A DNA stretch of 64,000 nucleotides from Spongilla lacustris (lineage: Eukaryota; Porifera; Demospongiae; Spongillida; Spongillidae). Shown one piece after another: positions 34,892 through 49,123 of this stretch (position 1 is the first letter of the stretch; each line of letters starts with the position of its first letter). The notes beneath the pieces are model-generated. The model made no database searches and was not told the origin of the DNA. It was given only the letters and a program-made list of their open reading frames with translations. The stretch covers positions 7,656,328 to 7,720,327 of the forward strand of contig OX442430.1 in assembly GCA_949361645.1 (NCBI GenBank). Direction: 5' to 3'. Made by a program: the position numbers and the translations under genes.

Positions 34892-37328
34892 ATGTTCGGC
34901 GCCATTTACAGCTGGCTTTTTCCGCGCACTAGAGAAGCAAGCGCGAGTCGCTTCTCCGGTGCTCCACCTGCCAAAGTAGCCATAGTGGGTGCGGGGGTTG
35001 GCGGGTGTTGTGCCGCGTCTTTCCTGAGGGAGCTGGGCGGGGACAGCTTGGAAATCCACGTCTATTCTGACGGTCCCGTCGGGGGAAGGACTGCCACGGC
35101 CGAAGTGGACGGGCACCTGTATGAAACAGGCGGATCTGTCATCCATAAGAGCAACAAATATTTAGTAGACCTCGCCAAGAAGTTTGGTACGTGAGTGAAA
35201 GCCGAGCATAGACGTATGATTTTATAAGGGGGGGGGGGGAGGGGTGGTGCCCCCTCGCGCAGAGGAGTTGTTGAGTACTAGTCTCGTACCCAGACCCAAA
35301 TATACGTAAGGATGATCATCGCTTTTACAGTATGACATCACGTACAGGGGTGTACTATGCCAGATCTGACAATCTATGTGCAGAGAGAGGTGTACTTTCA
35401 TTGGAAGACGTACTTTCATTGGAAGACGTCCTTCCAGATGGCTGGACTTTGCAATCAGGTGACAGGGCTGAGGAGCCTAGGGTGGGTCATGAAAAGCGAG
35501 GAATTCCCAATGCGGATTACCAAGAGGAGCAGTACCCCAAGGCTGTCTCCGAAGACCCAGTGGATTTTTCACAATACCACTGATGTCAGACGGGGACTAG
35601 ACCTGCCGCATTTAACCCTATCCCCTAAGTCATTGAATTTTACAACTTGTGACCCACACTTTGTGATCCACAGGCCATAATTGATTTTGTGACAACACAA
35701 CCATTTCCCACAACTTCATTCCCAGACCCTCTGTATGTGATGTCATACTGTAAGCGATGATCAACATTACGTACATTTGGGTCTGGGTACGAGACTAATT
35801 GAATGCTGGCTATTGCATGTGCACACATATATTTTATTTTTGGGGTCAAAAAGGGGTGGGGGTTTCGTCCAAATCCCTTGAATTCCCCCTGGCAAAGTAA
35901 GTCCTGGGGGTCCTAGAAAGGCTGAGCCCCAAGGGATGTATGTGTAAATCACTAATTCCGAATGCAAACGTGGGGGGGAAACCAATGTTGAATCACATGA
36001 TGAAATGCAAAATTAGTACGATAAGCAGGTCACATGACAGGATTCAGCCACATGAACTGCACCCAATGATTATGAAGCAGTGTGCACTTTAATGTAGCTC
36101 TGTGCCCCTCCCCCCAGGCCTTAAGACCCAGGAGACTAAGAGCAGACCAACAGTCCCCATAGGGATCTTTGATGGGTCCAAGCTGGTGCTACACACGGGG
36201 ACGCACAGTCTGTGGAACACAGTCAAGATACTGTTCATATATGGCTTCAGCCTCGTGCGAATGTTGCTTTGTGTGAGGTCGACCGTGAAGAGGTTTGCGG
36301 GCATCTACCAACTGCAGTCTGATGGTAGGAGCTTTGCCACTGTACCAGACATGCTGAGGGCCATGGGAGGGGAGGGGATGTACCAAACCACACAGACTTC
36401 GGCCAGAGACTTCTGCCTCCATGAGGGCTGGTCCGTCAGAATGACAGACGAGCTGATCTCAGGTGCCCTCAGAATGAACTATGGCCAGGGACAGCACGTG
36501 AATGCCTTCACCATGTTCGTGTCGCTGGCTGGAATGGAGGACGACCGCCTCTGGAAGGTGATTGGCGGAAACAAACAGATTCCAATTAATGCACTGCAAA
36601 CCTCAGGAGCCGTTTTTTACAATGCCAGGGTCACCCAGGTCACCCGCCAGGTGTACGACGGCTGTAAGGTCAAGTACGTTTTGGAGTACAGTGACCTGGA
36701 CAGTGGGCTGACCACAACACAGGAGGCAGATGCGGTCATAGCAGCGTTTCCCCTCAACTCCCAGGACCCCCACGGTATGAGCAGCTCGCAAGTTAGGTTT
36801 GAAGGCTTCCCCACCCCTGTGTACACCCCGGCCACACGCACGCCTTACCACAACACCGTGGCAACGTTCATCAGAGGGGAGATTAACCCAGAGCTGTTTG
36901 GCCTCAGGCGTCTCGATGGGTCCTTCCCTCTGGCTATTCTTACCACAGAGCACTTTGCAGGGGCAGTTGATTTTAACAGCGTCGAGGTGCAGGTGCCCTG
37001 TGATGTGGCTGACAAGGATGTGGGAGACTTCCTGAAGCCCCTGTGCAAGGGGCAGGCAAGGTTGTGGAAGGTGTTTACATCGAACCACCCCCTCACTGAG
37101 GAACAGAAGAAGGTGATGTTCAGGTCACATGACCCTTCTGTTGACGTGGCTGTGAGCTGGATGGCCTATCCTGAGTACAGTCCTCCGGAGCAGTTCTCGT
37201 CTTTTATCCTTGACGACGGTGTGTTCTACGTAAACACTGTGGAGATGGCAGCCAGCGCCATGGAGATGAGTGCCATTGGGGCGAAGAACGCAGCCTTACT
37301 TGTCATGGAGCACCTGGTGAAAAAGTAG
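34892..37328 (+). CDS. PCYOX1: Prenylcysteine oxidase (PCYOX1 family)
   Basis: Two exons, 34892-35186 and 36118-37328, joined in phase 1, give 501 residues (human PCYOX1 has 505). The enzyme is an FAD-dependent thioether oxidase that splits prenylcysteine from degraded prenylated proteins into cysteine, an isoprenoid aldehyde and hydrogen peroxide. Visible: the FAD-binding GAGVGG at residues 33-38, ETGGSVIHKSNKYL near residues 80-95, MNYGQ..DVNAF-like MNYGQGQHVNAFTM, and the conserved end YVNTVEMAASAMEMSAIGAK. The N-terminus is only weakly hydrophobic, so a lysosomal signal peptide as in vertebrates is not evident. The intron contains a MITE. The gene ends 133 bp before the next ATG on the same strand. 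Confidence 0.95.
35280..35796. mobile_element. MITE in the PCYOX1 intron
   Basis: Inverted ends agtctcgtacccagaccc (35280) and its complement ending at 35796, with arms of about 65 bp that also share gatgatcatcgct and tatgacatcacgtac. A single copy of the same terminus occurs at 29963-29982. The interior has short open frames that I consider non-coding. Confidence 0.75.
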
Positions 37329-37461
37329 CGCCGAGTACGTGATTTGCTGCACCATAAGTTATCTATGGCTGCACTGACTAGACTTACTATGTCTTACACA
37401 GAATTATGTGAGTTTTTGTATGTACTTTATTTTGAAATTTGCGCATGCGCATCGTAACGAA

Positions 37462-38834
37462 ATGACTCTAGAAGCCATTAAATATGACCCTGTGCATGCG
37501 CGACTGGAGATACTTAACCAGCTTCTTCTTCCTCACCAGACTGTTTACGAGCAGATAAGCGGCGTGGAAGATGCTTGGCACGCCATTAAAACCATGAAGG
37601 TGGGTTCTCTACGAGCGTTTGTTCAAGTCATATGGATAATGTTTATACGGACATAAACGGCCTATTACGATGGCTGCATGTCACGCCTGGAGGCGGCAAC
37701 AGGGTAAACAACATCATTGTAGGTGTAATTTATACGGAGAGTCGGGATTGATATACAATACGTAGTCCTTACTTTAAGAGATGCAACACAGCAGCGAGCT
37801 GGAATCGACAACTATATTAGAGGAGGGTGGGGGGGAGGGCTACCGATCCCTGGTATTTATAACCACCAGTGATCAATCTTTACTCTCTCCCTCCTCGTCC
37901 CCAGGTCAGGGGTGCCCCTGCCATCGCCATAGTCGGCACGCTAAGTGTCGCTGTAAAACTGCGGAAGATGGGGGCGGAGCCTACCGACTTCTCGGCACTC
38001 AAGGACACAGTATGTCACAGCTTTGACTACCTCAAATCGGCCCGCCCCACAGCTGTAAACATCGCCGAGGCAGCAGAGAGATTCAAGCGGCAAGTGTCTG
38101 CACTGAGCAGTTTGGGTCTGGACACCCCTGCGTGCAAGGAGAGGCTCCTGGCAGAGATGGAGGGGATGTTGGCAGAGGACGTTGCCTGCAACAGAGCCAT
38201 GGGAGACCATGGTGCCAACCACATCCTGGCCAGGGTTGGGGGAGGGGGTGGGGGCGTGACCATCCTCACCCACTGCAACACGGGGTCCCTAGCGACTGCT
38301 GGGTATGGTACAGCCCTGGGCGTGGTCAGGAGCCTGTTCCAGACGGGTCACTTGGCTCATGTGTACTGCACGGAGACACGCCCATACAACCAAGGAGCGC
38401 GACTCACCGCCTACGAGTTGGTCCACGACAAGATCCCGGCCACCCTGATATGCGATTCGAGTGTCTCTCTCCTGATGGGACGCGGCAAAGTGTCTGCCGT
38501 GGTGGTGGGGGCAGACAGGATCGTCTCCAACGGCGACATGGCCAACAAGATTGGGACCTACCAGGTTGCCATAGCAGCCCATCACCACGGGATACCGTTC
38601 TACGTGGCCGCGCCTATGAGCACTGTGGACTTCAGGTTGGAGAGCGGTAGGGACATTGTGATAGAGGAGAGGCCTAGCGAGGAGATGTGCTACACTGGAG
38701 GGGTGAGGGTGGCAGCTGAGGGCATCGGGTGTTGGAACCCCGCATTTGACGTCACTCCAGCAGAGCTTATAACGGGAGGCATTGTGACAGAGAAAGGGGT
38801 GTTCAGGCCGGGACAGCTTCCCAGGCCCCTGTGA
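37462..38834 (+). CDS. MRI1: Methylthioribose-1-phosphate isomerase
   Basis: Exons 37462-37599 and 37905-38834, phase 0, give 355 residues (human 369). The enzyme turns 5-methylthioribose-1-phosphate into methylthioribulose-1-phosphate in the methionine salvage pathway; it belongs to the eIF2B-alpha-like fold. Start [10 protein letters not shown] matches the family N-terminus exactly. Visible signatures: [13 protein letters not shown] across the splice junction, catalytic Cys170 in [32 protein letters not shown], catalytic Asp250 in [20 protein letters not shown] and [15 protein letters not shown]. All key residues are present. The single 305-bp intron splits the K/V junction of the MKVRGAP motif. 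Confidence 0.97.
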
Positions 38835-39740
38835 TGTGAGGGTGCCCAGGCTGCTCATTTTGTCCCCAAGTAACTTGAAAAGAATTGATTTTGAATTAAT
38901 AATATTATAACAAGATCACGAAGTATAAATGAAATTGGGAGATGTAGGATTTCTAACTTCTAAGTATCAATTGTGTAAAAAAAATCAGCATGAATTTATA
39001 TATCTACAAAGCCTTCATCATTTTAGCTGCTTATCTTGCTATCTTTTAAGGGCAAAATGCTTAACTGACAAGCCTTGTTTACATGTACATGTAGATCTAC
39101 CCATTCTCTGCCCGCAAACAATGTTTGTGTGTATTTACAGTATTGTGCTGCGTAGTCTCGTTCCCACACTATTTTATTCTGGAATGACTATAGATAAGTC
39201 TGGGGACCTTACTCAACATGAATCAGAGAACACATCCTGAATAAACGAAATGACACACATAATTTAAAACATACATTAAATTATCAGCCTGTCGTAACTA
39301 TGCTAACCGAACACATGATCAACCAAAGATAGAGTTCAGCGTTAACTATCAATTGTAGCCCCTCAAACACAAACTGGATGCCCTTATGATAGACGTGCCC
39401 TAACGTAGCCACGTGTTTGAGAGTAGGGTTGCAGGTTTGGTGCTAATCTCTTCAAAAAAATGTCCGGCCTCTCTGTGGAGAAGCCCATCCACTGGCATTA
39501 ACCTGATTTCCGCGTTGCCCAGAAAACCCTCCACTCTCTGAATATAAATAACGTATAAAATTAGCGTACGTAATAACGATAGAGTACGTCAGTACGGACA
39601 GCCTGAGCACGTGCAGCATCTTGCTGCGATGCATCTATTTTCAATCGTTCGAAAGCGGATAGCACCCCCCACCCCCCAGTGATTGGATCGGCTGACAGCG
39701 ATAGCAGCCAACCGGGGCCCGGGCCCAGTTTTCGCATTTG

Positions 39741-39777
<37 letters not shown>

Positions 39778-39996
39778 ATGAAATCCTGGATACGCCACTG
39801 TCAACAGTGGTGTGAAGTTTTCCATCCGCTCATCCTCTTCTTCTGCAGGTGAACGATTGCGATGTGGCTGTGATTTCAAATACTTTTAAAAAATAAATTA
39901 ATAAATTAAAGCTCACATTCCAGATCGTTATATCAATGGGCGGCAACAGATACCGTAATATGCGAATTTACAATTAATTGATCGAAAAAAATTGCG
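38835..39996. other. Intergenic stretch with repeat remnants
   Basis: Near 38936-38960 there is a decayed end of the palindromic MITE (gatgtaggattt). On the minus strand at about 39350-39500 a transposon ORF tail is readable (MPVDGLLHREAGHFF). At 39744-39777 there is a run of about 34 C next to a catgaaatcctggatacgcca motif, a MITE end. No gene seen. Confidence 0.5.
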
Positions 39997-40575
39997 ATGG
40001 GCTGTTGTCATAGTGCTGGAAACAGACATCCGAAACCTCAATATAGCTGGTGAGCTTCACGAACTTAATATTCGCCAAGTATAGACGGAATTCTGTTGCA
40101 GGGATGCCAGGGACAAGCCCGATCCCACCAAATACATCATCTCCGGAGTGGAGGGTGGAGTGGTGGGTCGCATTCCCGGGGAGATAGCGGGAGAGCAGTT
40201 CCTAATTCAGAACTGCAAAGGCTGCACTATACTGCTCTTCGACCACTCCGCAACCGTTACCATTGACGACTGCGTTGATTGCGTGATATTTGTGGGACCG
40301 TGCAAAGGGAGGTAAGTCGACGGCGGGCATCACGTGCGCTCGTGCACTCAAATTTCCTCTTTTTTTTTTTTTTTGTTTTTTGTTGAAGTGTTTTCGTTCG
40401 TGACTCCACCGGTTGCAGCTGTGTTGTCGCTGCCCAGCAGTTCCGCGTCAGGGGATGCCGGCACTGCAAGGTGCAACTGATGTGTCCAACACAACCGATC
40501 ATCGAGTCGTCTTCGGACATGGCATTCGGCTGCTTCCAGTGCAGCTACCCACAGCTCAGAGGTGGGCAGCACCTG

Positions 40576-40626
<51 letters not shown>

Positions 40627-40627
40627 A

Positions 40628-40686
<59 letters not shown>

Positions 40687-43234
40687 GCAACAGCTTTTGT
40701 GGCAGAGGCTCTGCCCCAGAAGCTCTTGCTTTTTTAACAATATAATTGCCCCCCACATTCGCGTATTGAGGTATATTTGGCCCATAATGGGGGCAGGTGA
40801 CTGCTGCAGTCAGGCATGTAGCCATTGTGCCTCGTACAACTAGGCCTACAGGGATCAATGAGTGATGATGGTCACTATTGGGTCAGCCTGCCACCATTGG
40901 TCAAAATGGTGTCCATGTACAAAATGAAGTACACATAAGAGACAGAGGGGGGGATGGAGAGGAGGGAAAGGAGAGGAGGGGAGGGAGAGGAGGGAAAGGA
41001 GGGGAGGGGAGGGAGAGGAGGGGAGGGAGGGAGAGGAGGGAAAGGAGGGGAGGGAGGATGAGCACCTGAGCAGCAGCCAAGGCTATGACTGGAGTGCCAC
41101 ACCCATGACCTATGACCTTGCTTGTATGTGATACCTGGAACCAGTTTGCGATGATTTGATTGGTTAGGGTAAAGACTAATGCCCAGCATACGATTGGTTA
41201 GGATCATTCATTCAATGCATCTATATAGGAACATCTACTTGTATCTTGGCCTTAGTGATGGGCATGCACTGTCCCTAGCAATTATATAGGGCTAATTAGT
41301 GGTATTATGGCACAGAATCATTACCTAACCATTACCTAAAACTATCTAATCATTTCCTAACCATTACCTAAAACTATCTAATCATTACCTAACCATTATC
41401 TAATCATTACCTAACCATTACCTAACTACCTAATTATTACCTAACCATTACCTAATCATTACCTAATCATTCCCTAATCATTACCTAACACTACCTAATC
41501 ATTACCTAAAAAGTTGCTACAAAAGGGAGGGGGTTTCAAGTGTGTGAAAGGAAGCCCCAAACCTTCCTATATCCTTGTTCAATAAATGCTACAGGATCAA
41601 CCCAATCATAGAAAAGATTATAAACATGTACATATCACATAAATCACGATGTACCATTGGTGGAGTGGCAGTAATGCATAAGCATGTGGATGAACATGCC
41701 ATATGGTTACTCCAATTAAAGCACATTCTTCCCCAAACAGAGCAGTTCAAGTCCGCAGACCTCAGTTTGTATGCCAATCAGTGGAGCCAGGTACACGACT
41801 TCACGACTGGGACAGATAATAGCAACTGGAGTTTGCTCCCGTTGGAGGTAACCTGGGTAATGGGGTTAGCAGTGAGCTCTAATTGGAGGTCACCAACTGG
41901 AGTGCACCTTTTAAATTCGACCTCTGTACCCAGACAGTAGCTCCTGTTAGCATATCTCAAGATGATAGGTTGGCTGGTGTAGGAGCTGTGTACACCCCAA
42001 ATACCAGTATCGTTCCCTTGACAACTGGACCAAGGCAAAAACCATCTGGAGAGGTGAGAGCTACTAGGGCACTACTTGAAATACCTCTGCCCTCCCTCCC
42101 CCCCTCCCTTTGCAAATCAGATGTGTGCACATGTCATAGGGGAGCATATGTCTCCCCATCCTTCTTTCTTAATACCAGCCTCCTCTCTCTCCTCATTTAT
42201 ATGCCACCGTGCTGTTTATATGTCCCCTCCATCTTATTCTCCCACCTCATGCAACTATAATGAATGTGTTGAAATTTCACAGATATATAATTATCATTTT
42301 ATGATAATTTTACTCATATATGTGTACTTAATTTACATCTAGTCCCTCCCTTGGTTACACCTAGTCCCCTTCCCTAGCCCTAGTCCCCCTCCCTTAGTTA
42401 CATGTACACCTAGTCCCCCTCCCTTACAGTTCCTCCCATATAGGTATGCCTGGTGTGTTTCTTCCAAGCTGAGAAGATGGAAGAGAGTGTTCTGCACTTT
42501 GTACAGCAGTTAAGGCAACAGGTGTTAATATACAAACCATTAGTAGTTACAAATTATTAATTACCAATGCCGTTCATAGCTGCCTGCCTTGGTGTTAGTG
42601 CAGACAGCGGAGGCTACCCTGAAGAAGGAGGATGTAGCCAGGCTGTTTGCTGATGATACTGCATTGTCATCGAAAGCCCTGAAAGGTGTGGTGTCCAGGT
42701 CACCCTGAGGCCCCACCCCTCCCCTCTACACACCCTCAGGTCCCTGCACACCCTGAGGTCCTACCCCTCCCCTCTACACACCCTCAGGTCCCTGCACACC
42801 CTCAGGTCCTACCCCTCCCCTCTACACACCCTCAGGCCCCACCCATCACCTCTACACACCCTGAGGCCCCACCCCTCCCCTCTACACACCCTCAGGCCCC
42901 ACCCATCACCTCTACACACCCTGAGGCCACACCCCTCACCTCTACACACCCTCAGGTCCCACTCCTCACCTCTGCACACCCTCAGATCCCACCCCTCCCC
43001 TCTACACACCCTCCCTCACCTCTACACATGCACTACCTCCTAATCACTACTTTGGTCCTGATTGCAGGTCACTGTGTGTTACTGGAGGTGTGTGGGGGTG
43101 GAGCTGTGAATGTTTGCCGGAGGTTTGGGGCGGAGCTAGGTGCAGATGTGTACGTGTCCCCCTCCCCTGAGCAGGCAGAGTCCGATGTCAAGGCCTTCGA
43201 GAACATGGTGGCCATGCACCTCACTATGCAGTAG
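39997..43234 (+). CDS. RP2: RP2 (ARL3 GTPase-activating protein), complete
   Basis: Eight exons with consistent phases: 39997-40049, 40102-40311, 40389-40561, 41741-41847, 41889-42053, 42444-42521, 42604-42685, 43068-43234; 344 residues (human 350). RP2 makes ARL3 hydrolyse GTP so that lipidated proteins are released in the cilium. Start MGCCHS keeps Gly2 and Cys3 for myristoylation and palmitoylation at the membrane. Residues about 20-185 form the beta-helix TBCC domain ([34 protein letters not shown]). The catalytic arginine finger (human Arg118) is Arg107 and the ARL3-contacting Glu138 is Glu127. The C-terminal half is the nucleoside-diphosphate-kinase-like domain. Introns carry microsatellites. 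Confidence 0.95.
40578..40684 (+). repeat. (CA)n microsatellite in RP2 intron 3
   Basis: About 50 CA repeats with one interruption (cacaccacca at about 40622). A purine-only GGGGAGGGA-rich tract follows in the same intron (40945-41057), and an 11-bp-like attacctaac(t) tandem repeat lies at 41315-41510. Confidence 0.95.
42700..43020 (+). repeat. Minisatellite in RP2 intron 7
   Basis: Units of about 27-36 bp built on cccacccctcccctctaca and cacaccctcagg recur about nine times between exons 7 and 8. The apparent open frame is an artefact of repeat length. Confidence 0.85.
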
Positions 43235-45752
43235 GAGGAGCAGTGGAATCACTTATTGCATGGTCAACATGAATTCAAACACGTTTTGATATTTTGTGCA
43301 GGCAGTTAAGGTGTATTAATTTAATTGTTCATTAATAATTGTTGGGTGCTAATGTCATGAAATGCATTTCTGAGATGGCCACCAGAGCACCATAGCAACC
43401 CTCAATCACCAGAGCACCATAGCAACCCTCAACCACTGGAGGTCTTAGGTATTTTTGGCTTCCTGCTAATCCCCCACCTACACAACACACACCAGCTGTT
43501 GCCTTCATGCTCTGTCACAATGATATCATTGATTCCCAGCTTGCTCATGCTACCATTCCCACAAGGCCTCAAAGAAACATACATGTACTTGCCATTGGAG
43601 GCCTACATGTGTAGGAATTAAGGAGGGACCACAGTCGCCATGACTGGCCAACCATACAACTCAACTATGCTGCCATTCCTCCATCATGTGCATCAGAGGG
43701 AGGGATTACACAAGCAGGTCCCTGCCTCCCTTAGATTATCCTCTGTTTGCTTTTCCTTGCCATGGGCATCCCCAGGGAGGGGTGGGGGAGGGGGGGTCAT
43801 CACTGGTTGAATCGGCTGAGAGTGGACAGCACCCCCCCCCCACACCCCCATAGTCGTATTCAGCTGTCAAATGGCACCCCCCCCCCTTCCAGAGCGCCCA
43901 TGCTTGCTTCATGCTACCATGCAGTGTTTTTGTAATTACATTGTGCATCATGTGTATTGTTGTTATAATATTTTTATTGGGCAATCAGAATTTGCATTTG
44001 TTTTTTTGGTTGCAAGTAGCACAAGATATATAAAGATTTGATTAGAATAAAATTGGTGATGTAGGATTTTGTGTGCACCAATAATAAGGGATTAAAACTA
44101 TCCAATTATGGAGTCTGATGGTAAGTGTCCAGATGGCATCACCACAGTGCTGTGGAGTAGGGTACCACTTGTACAGGTGCATTTGCATGAGAGGGGCTGG
44201 TGAGGTGGCAGCATATGCAGAGCAAGTCAGTGATATATGCTTATGCTATCCTTCGCTCTTCCCAGCATGTGGCCATGGAGGCCTCAGATGCATGTGGTCC
44301 CAAGGCCCATATACCTTTTTAAGATAGCTTGGTTTGTATGATTACAAACATTCAGCTACCTTATGCAAATGCTCTCTGTTGCAGTCCAGCAGGGTAATGC
44401 TGCTGCAGTTCCAGACACCATGTAGATATGCCTGACTGTGGCTGTGTGTACATAGACCATGTATGTATGTTTTTAAAAAGACACATTATATTATAATATT
44501 ATAACAAAAAGCTACTCAGGTATACACATTACAGAAAACGAAATATAGAGCTACAATAAATATCTCCTAGACCTTCACTTGTCATTCTGGAGCATCAGCG
44601 TTCGAGGCTAACACCTCAGGCCAGAAACGACTTGTCCTGATGGCTAGTTTCTTGGCAACCCTTGAGAGAGCTTCTTGTGCCCCGTTATTACGAATTTATA
44701 AATATTCATAATCTGCCTGCCTGAAATTGCTAAATTTAGGTCTGCAATAATTATAAACTACGTGAAAAATCACGGGCTGATTAAATAAGGTTTTCATTCT
44801 TTTTTACCATTGTGTGTATATACAGTTTAAAATATACACCAACTCACCAAGTATCAATTAACATGTCCGCGCAACACATTCAATTATTGTTGTCACAAAG
44901 GAACGCCGGCCTGGCCTGTACGATGGGAACGACGTTGCGGCTGACAAAACATAATATTGTACTGCGAAGTACATGTACTTGATGCTATGTACATTTGTGC
45001 TAGCTCTGTCAAACCCACAAGTGTAGGCGCTAGGCCGAGTATATAAATAAGTACGCGGACGTCGTACAAATCCTCACATGTACATGTAGGATCTCACCTT
45101 TATATAGCTTCCAAGGTGGGTTTTGGGCTATTATGAACAAAACTACATGTAAGTGTTCAGCATAACTCTAACACGGAAAGTCATAGTACCAAATTCAGTA
45201 CTAGGTTTCTAACTTAGGTCCTTTTCATAACCGCTATTAACATTACGTTACAATCGAAAGATACAGTGCATGCAATAAGCCTCTTATCCGAGCGAAACTG
45301 CTTGTCAAATCCAGAAGGAAAGGTTCCGCCCCTGTTCGAGTGTGGAAACGAGTGAGCGTTATCTCTGTTGCCTATGCTTTCTAAGCGTCGGCAGTTTTAC
45401 TACATTGTAGGTATTCGACGGCTCTGAGCCTCTGTCCAAATTCGCTCGCTAAAGTCAAATTGATTCTACTGTACATTCAGATTGGCAAGAGTGGTGTTTT
45501 TTAATCGTATTCACAACACTTCAAATCTAACCTACTAACGAATAAATGTATACGCTATGACACGTACATGTACATGTAATGCAATGGAATCGTGCATGGC
45601 TCCCTGTTAAACGGGTGGAGCGTAACTAGATTGCACGTGATATGTTTTTTTACGAAGACAAATACGCCGGGGTAGGCCAAATTTAACCGCCGAGGCGAAT
45701 ACAGGTTGGCGGGAATTAGGCCTAGCAGTGTTAAGGGTAGCGCCGCTGAGCA
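43235..45752. other. Intergenic stretch, 2.5 kb, repeat remnants only
   Basis: Contents: short C-rich runs (43825-43890), a decayed gatgtaggatttt MITE end (44058), a fragment with minus-strand frame RTSRFWPEVLASNADAPE (about 44575-44640, possibly a transposon tail), the ccgtgaaaaatcacgg-type hairpin repeat (44760-44960) and the repeat shared with 17300-17520 (45330-45500). No gene recognised. Confidence 0.5.
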
Positions 45753-48807
<3,055 letters not shown>

Positions 48808-49123
48808 TAAACAACACAACTTACTCCTCCCCATATGCAATGTTCATGTACACAGAGGAACCTGTGTAGTCACATAGCTGACCATGCAAAAAAGTGTCCT
48901 AATTTTCCAGTCCATTTCAAAGGGTTGAATTTGGAACCAAGGCATAATACCCTTCTATATAACATTGATATAAGCTGGTTGGGTTCCATGTGTTAGTTCT
49001 AATTTGCATTGGAACTAAATTGTGTCATCACTGAGGTGAAGTGGTCATTGAATAATTACGTTGGGCTATGTATGTCATTGAATTATGATGTGCAGCACGT
49101 GGTAAGCATGTGTGTGTCATTGA
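48808..49123. other. Short intergenic stretch between V-ATPase C and the second RP2-like gene
   Basis: No repeat or gene seen. It should hold the 3-prime end of the upstream gene and the promoter of the next one. No clear AATAAA signal was found. Confidence 0.4.

Noticed and set aside
35332..35680. Possible extra exon of prenylcysteine oxidase (83-107 codons)
   Set aside because: It lies inside a MITE in the intron and the flanking exons join in phase without it.
38132..38858. Antisense frames of 110-189 codons over MRI1 (also over PCYOX1)
   Set aside because: Shadow frames of strongly conserved enzyme genes with GC-rich third positions; no similarity of their own.
41310..41515. CRISPR-like array of regularly spaced attacctaa repeats
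   Set aside because: It is a simple AT-rich tandem repeat without unique spacers, in an intron of a eukaryotic gene.
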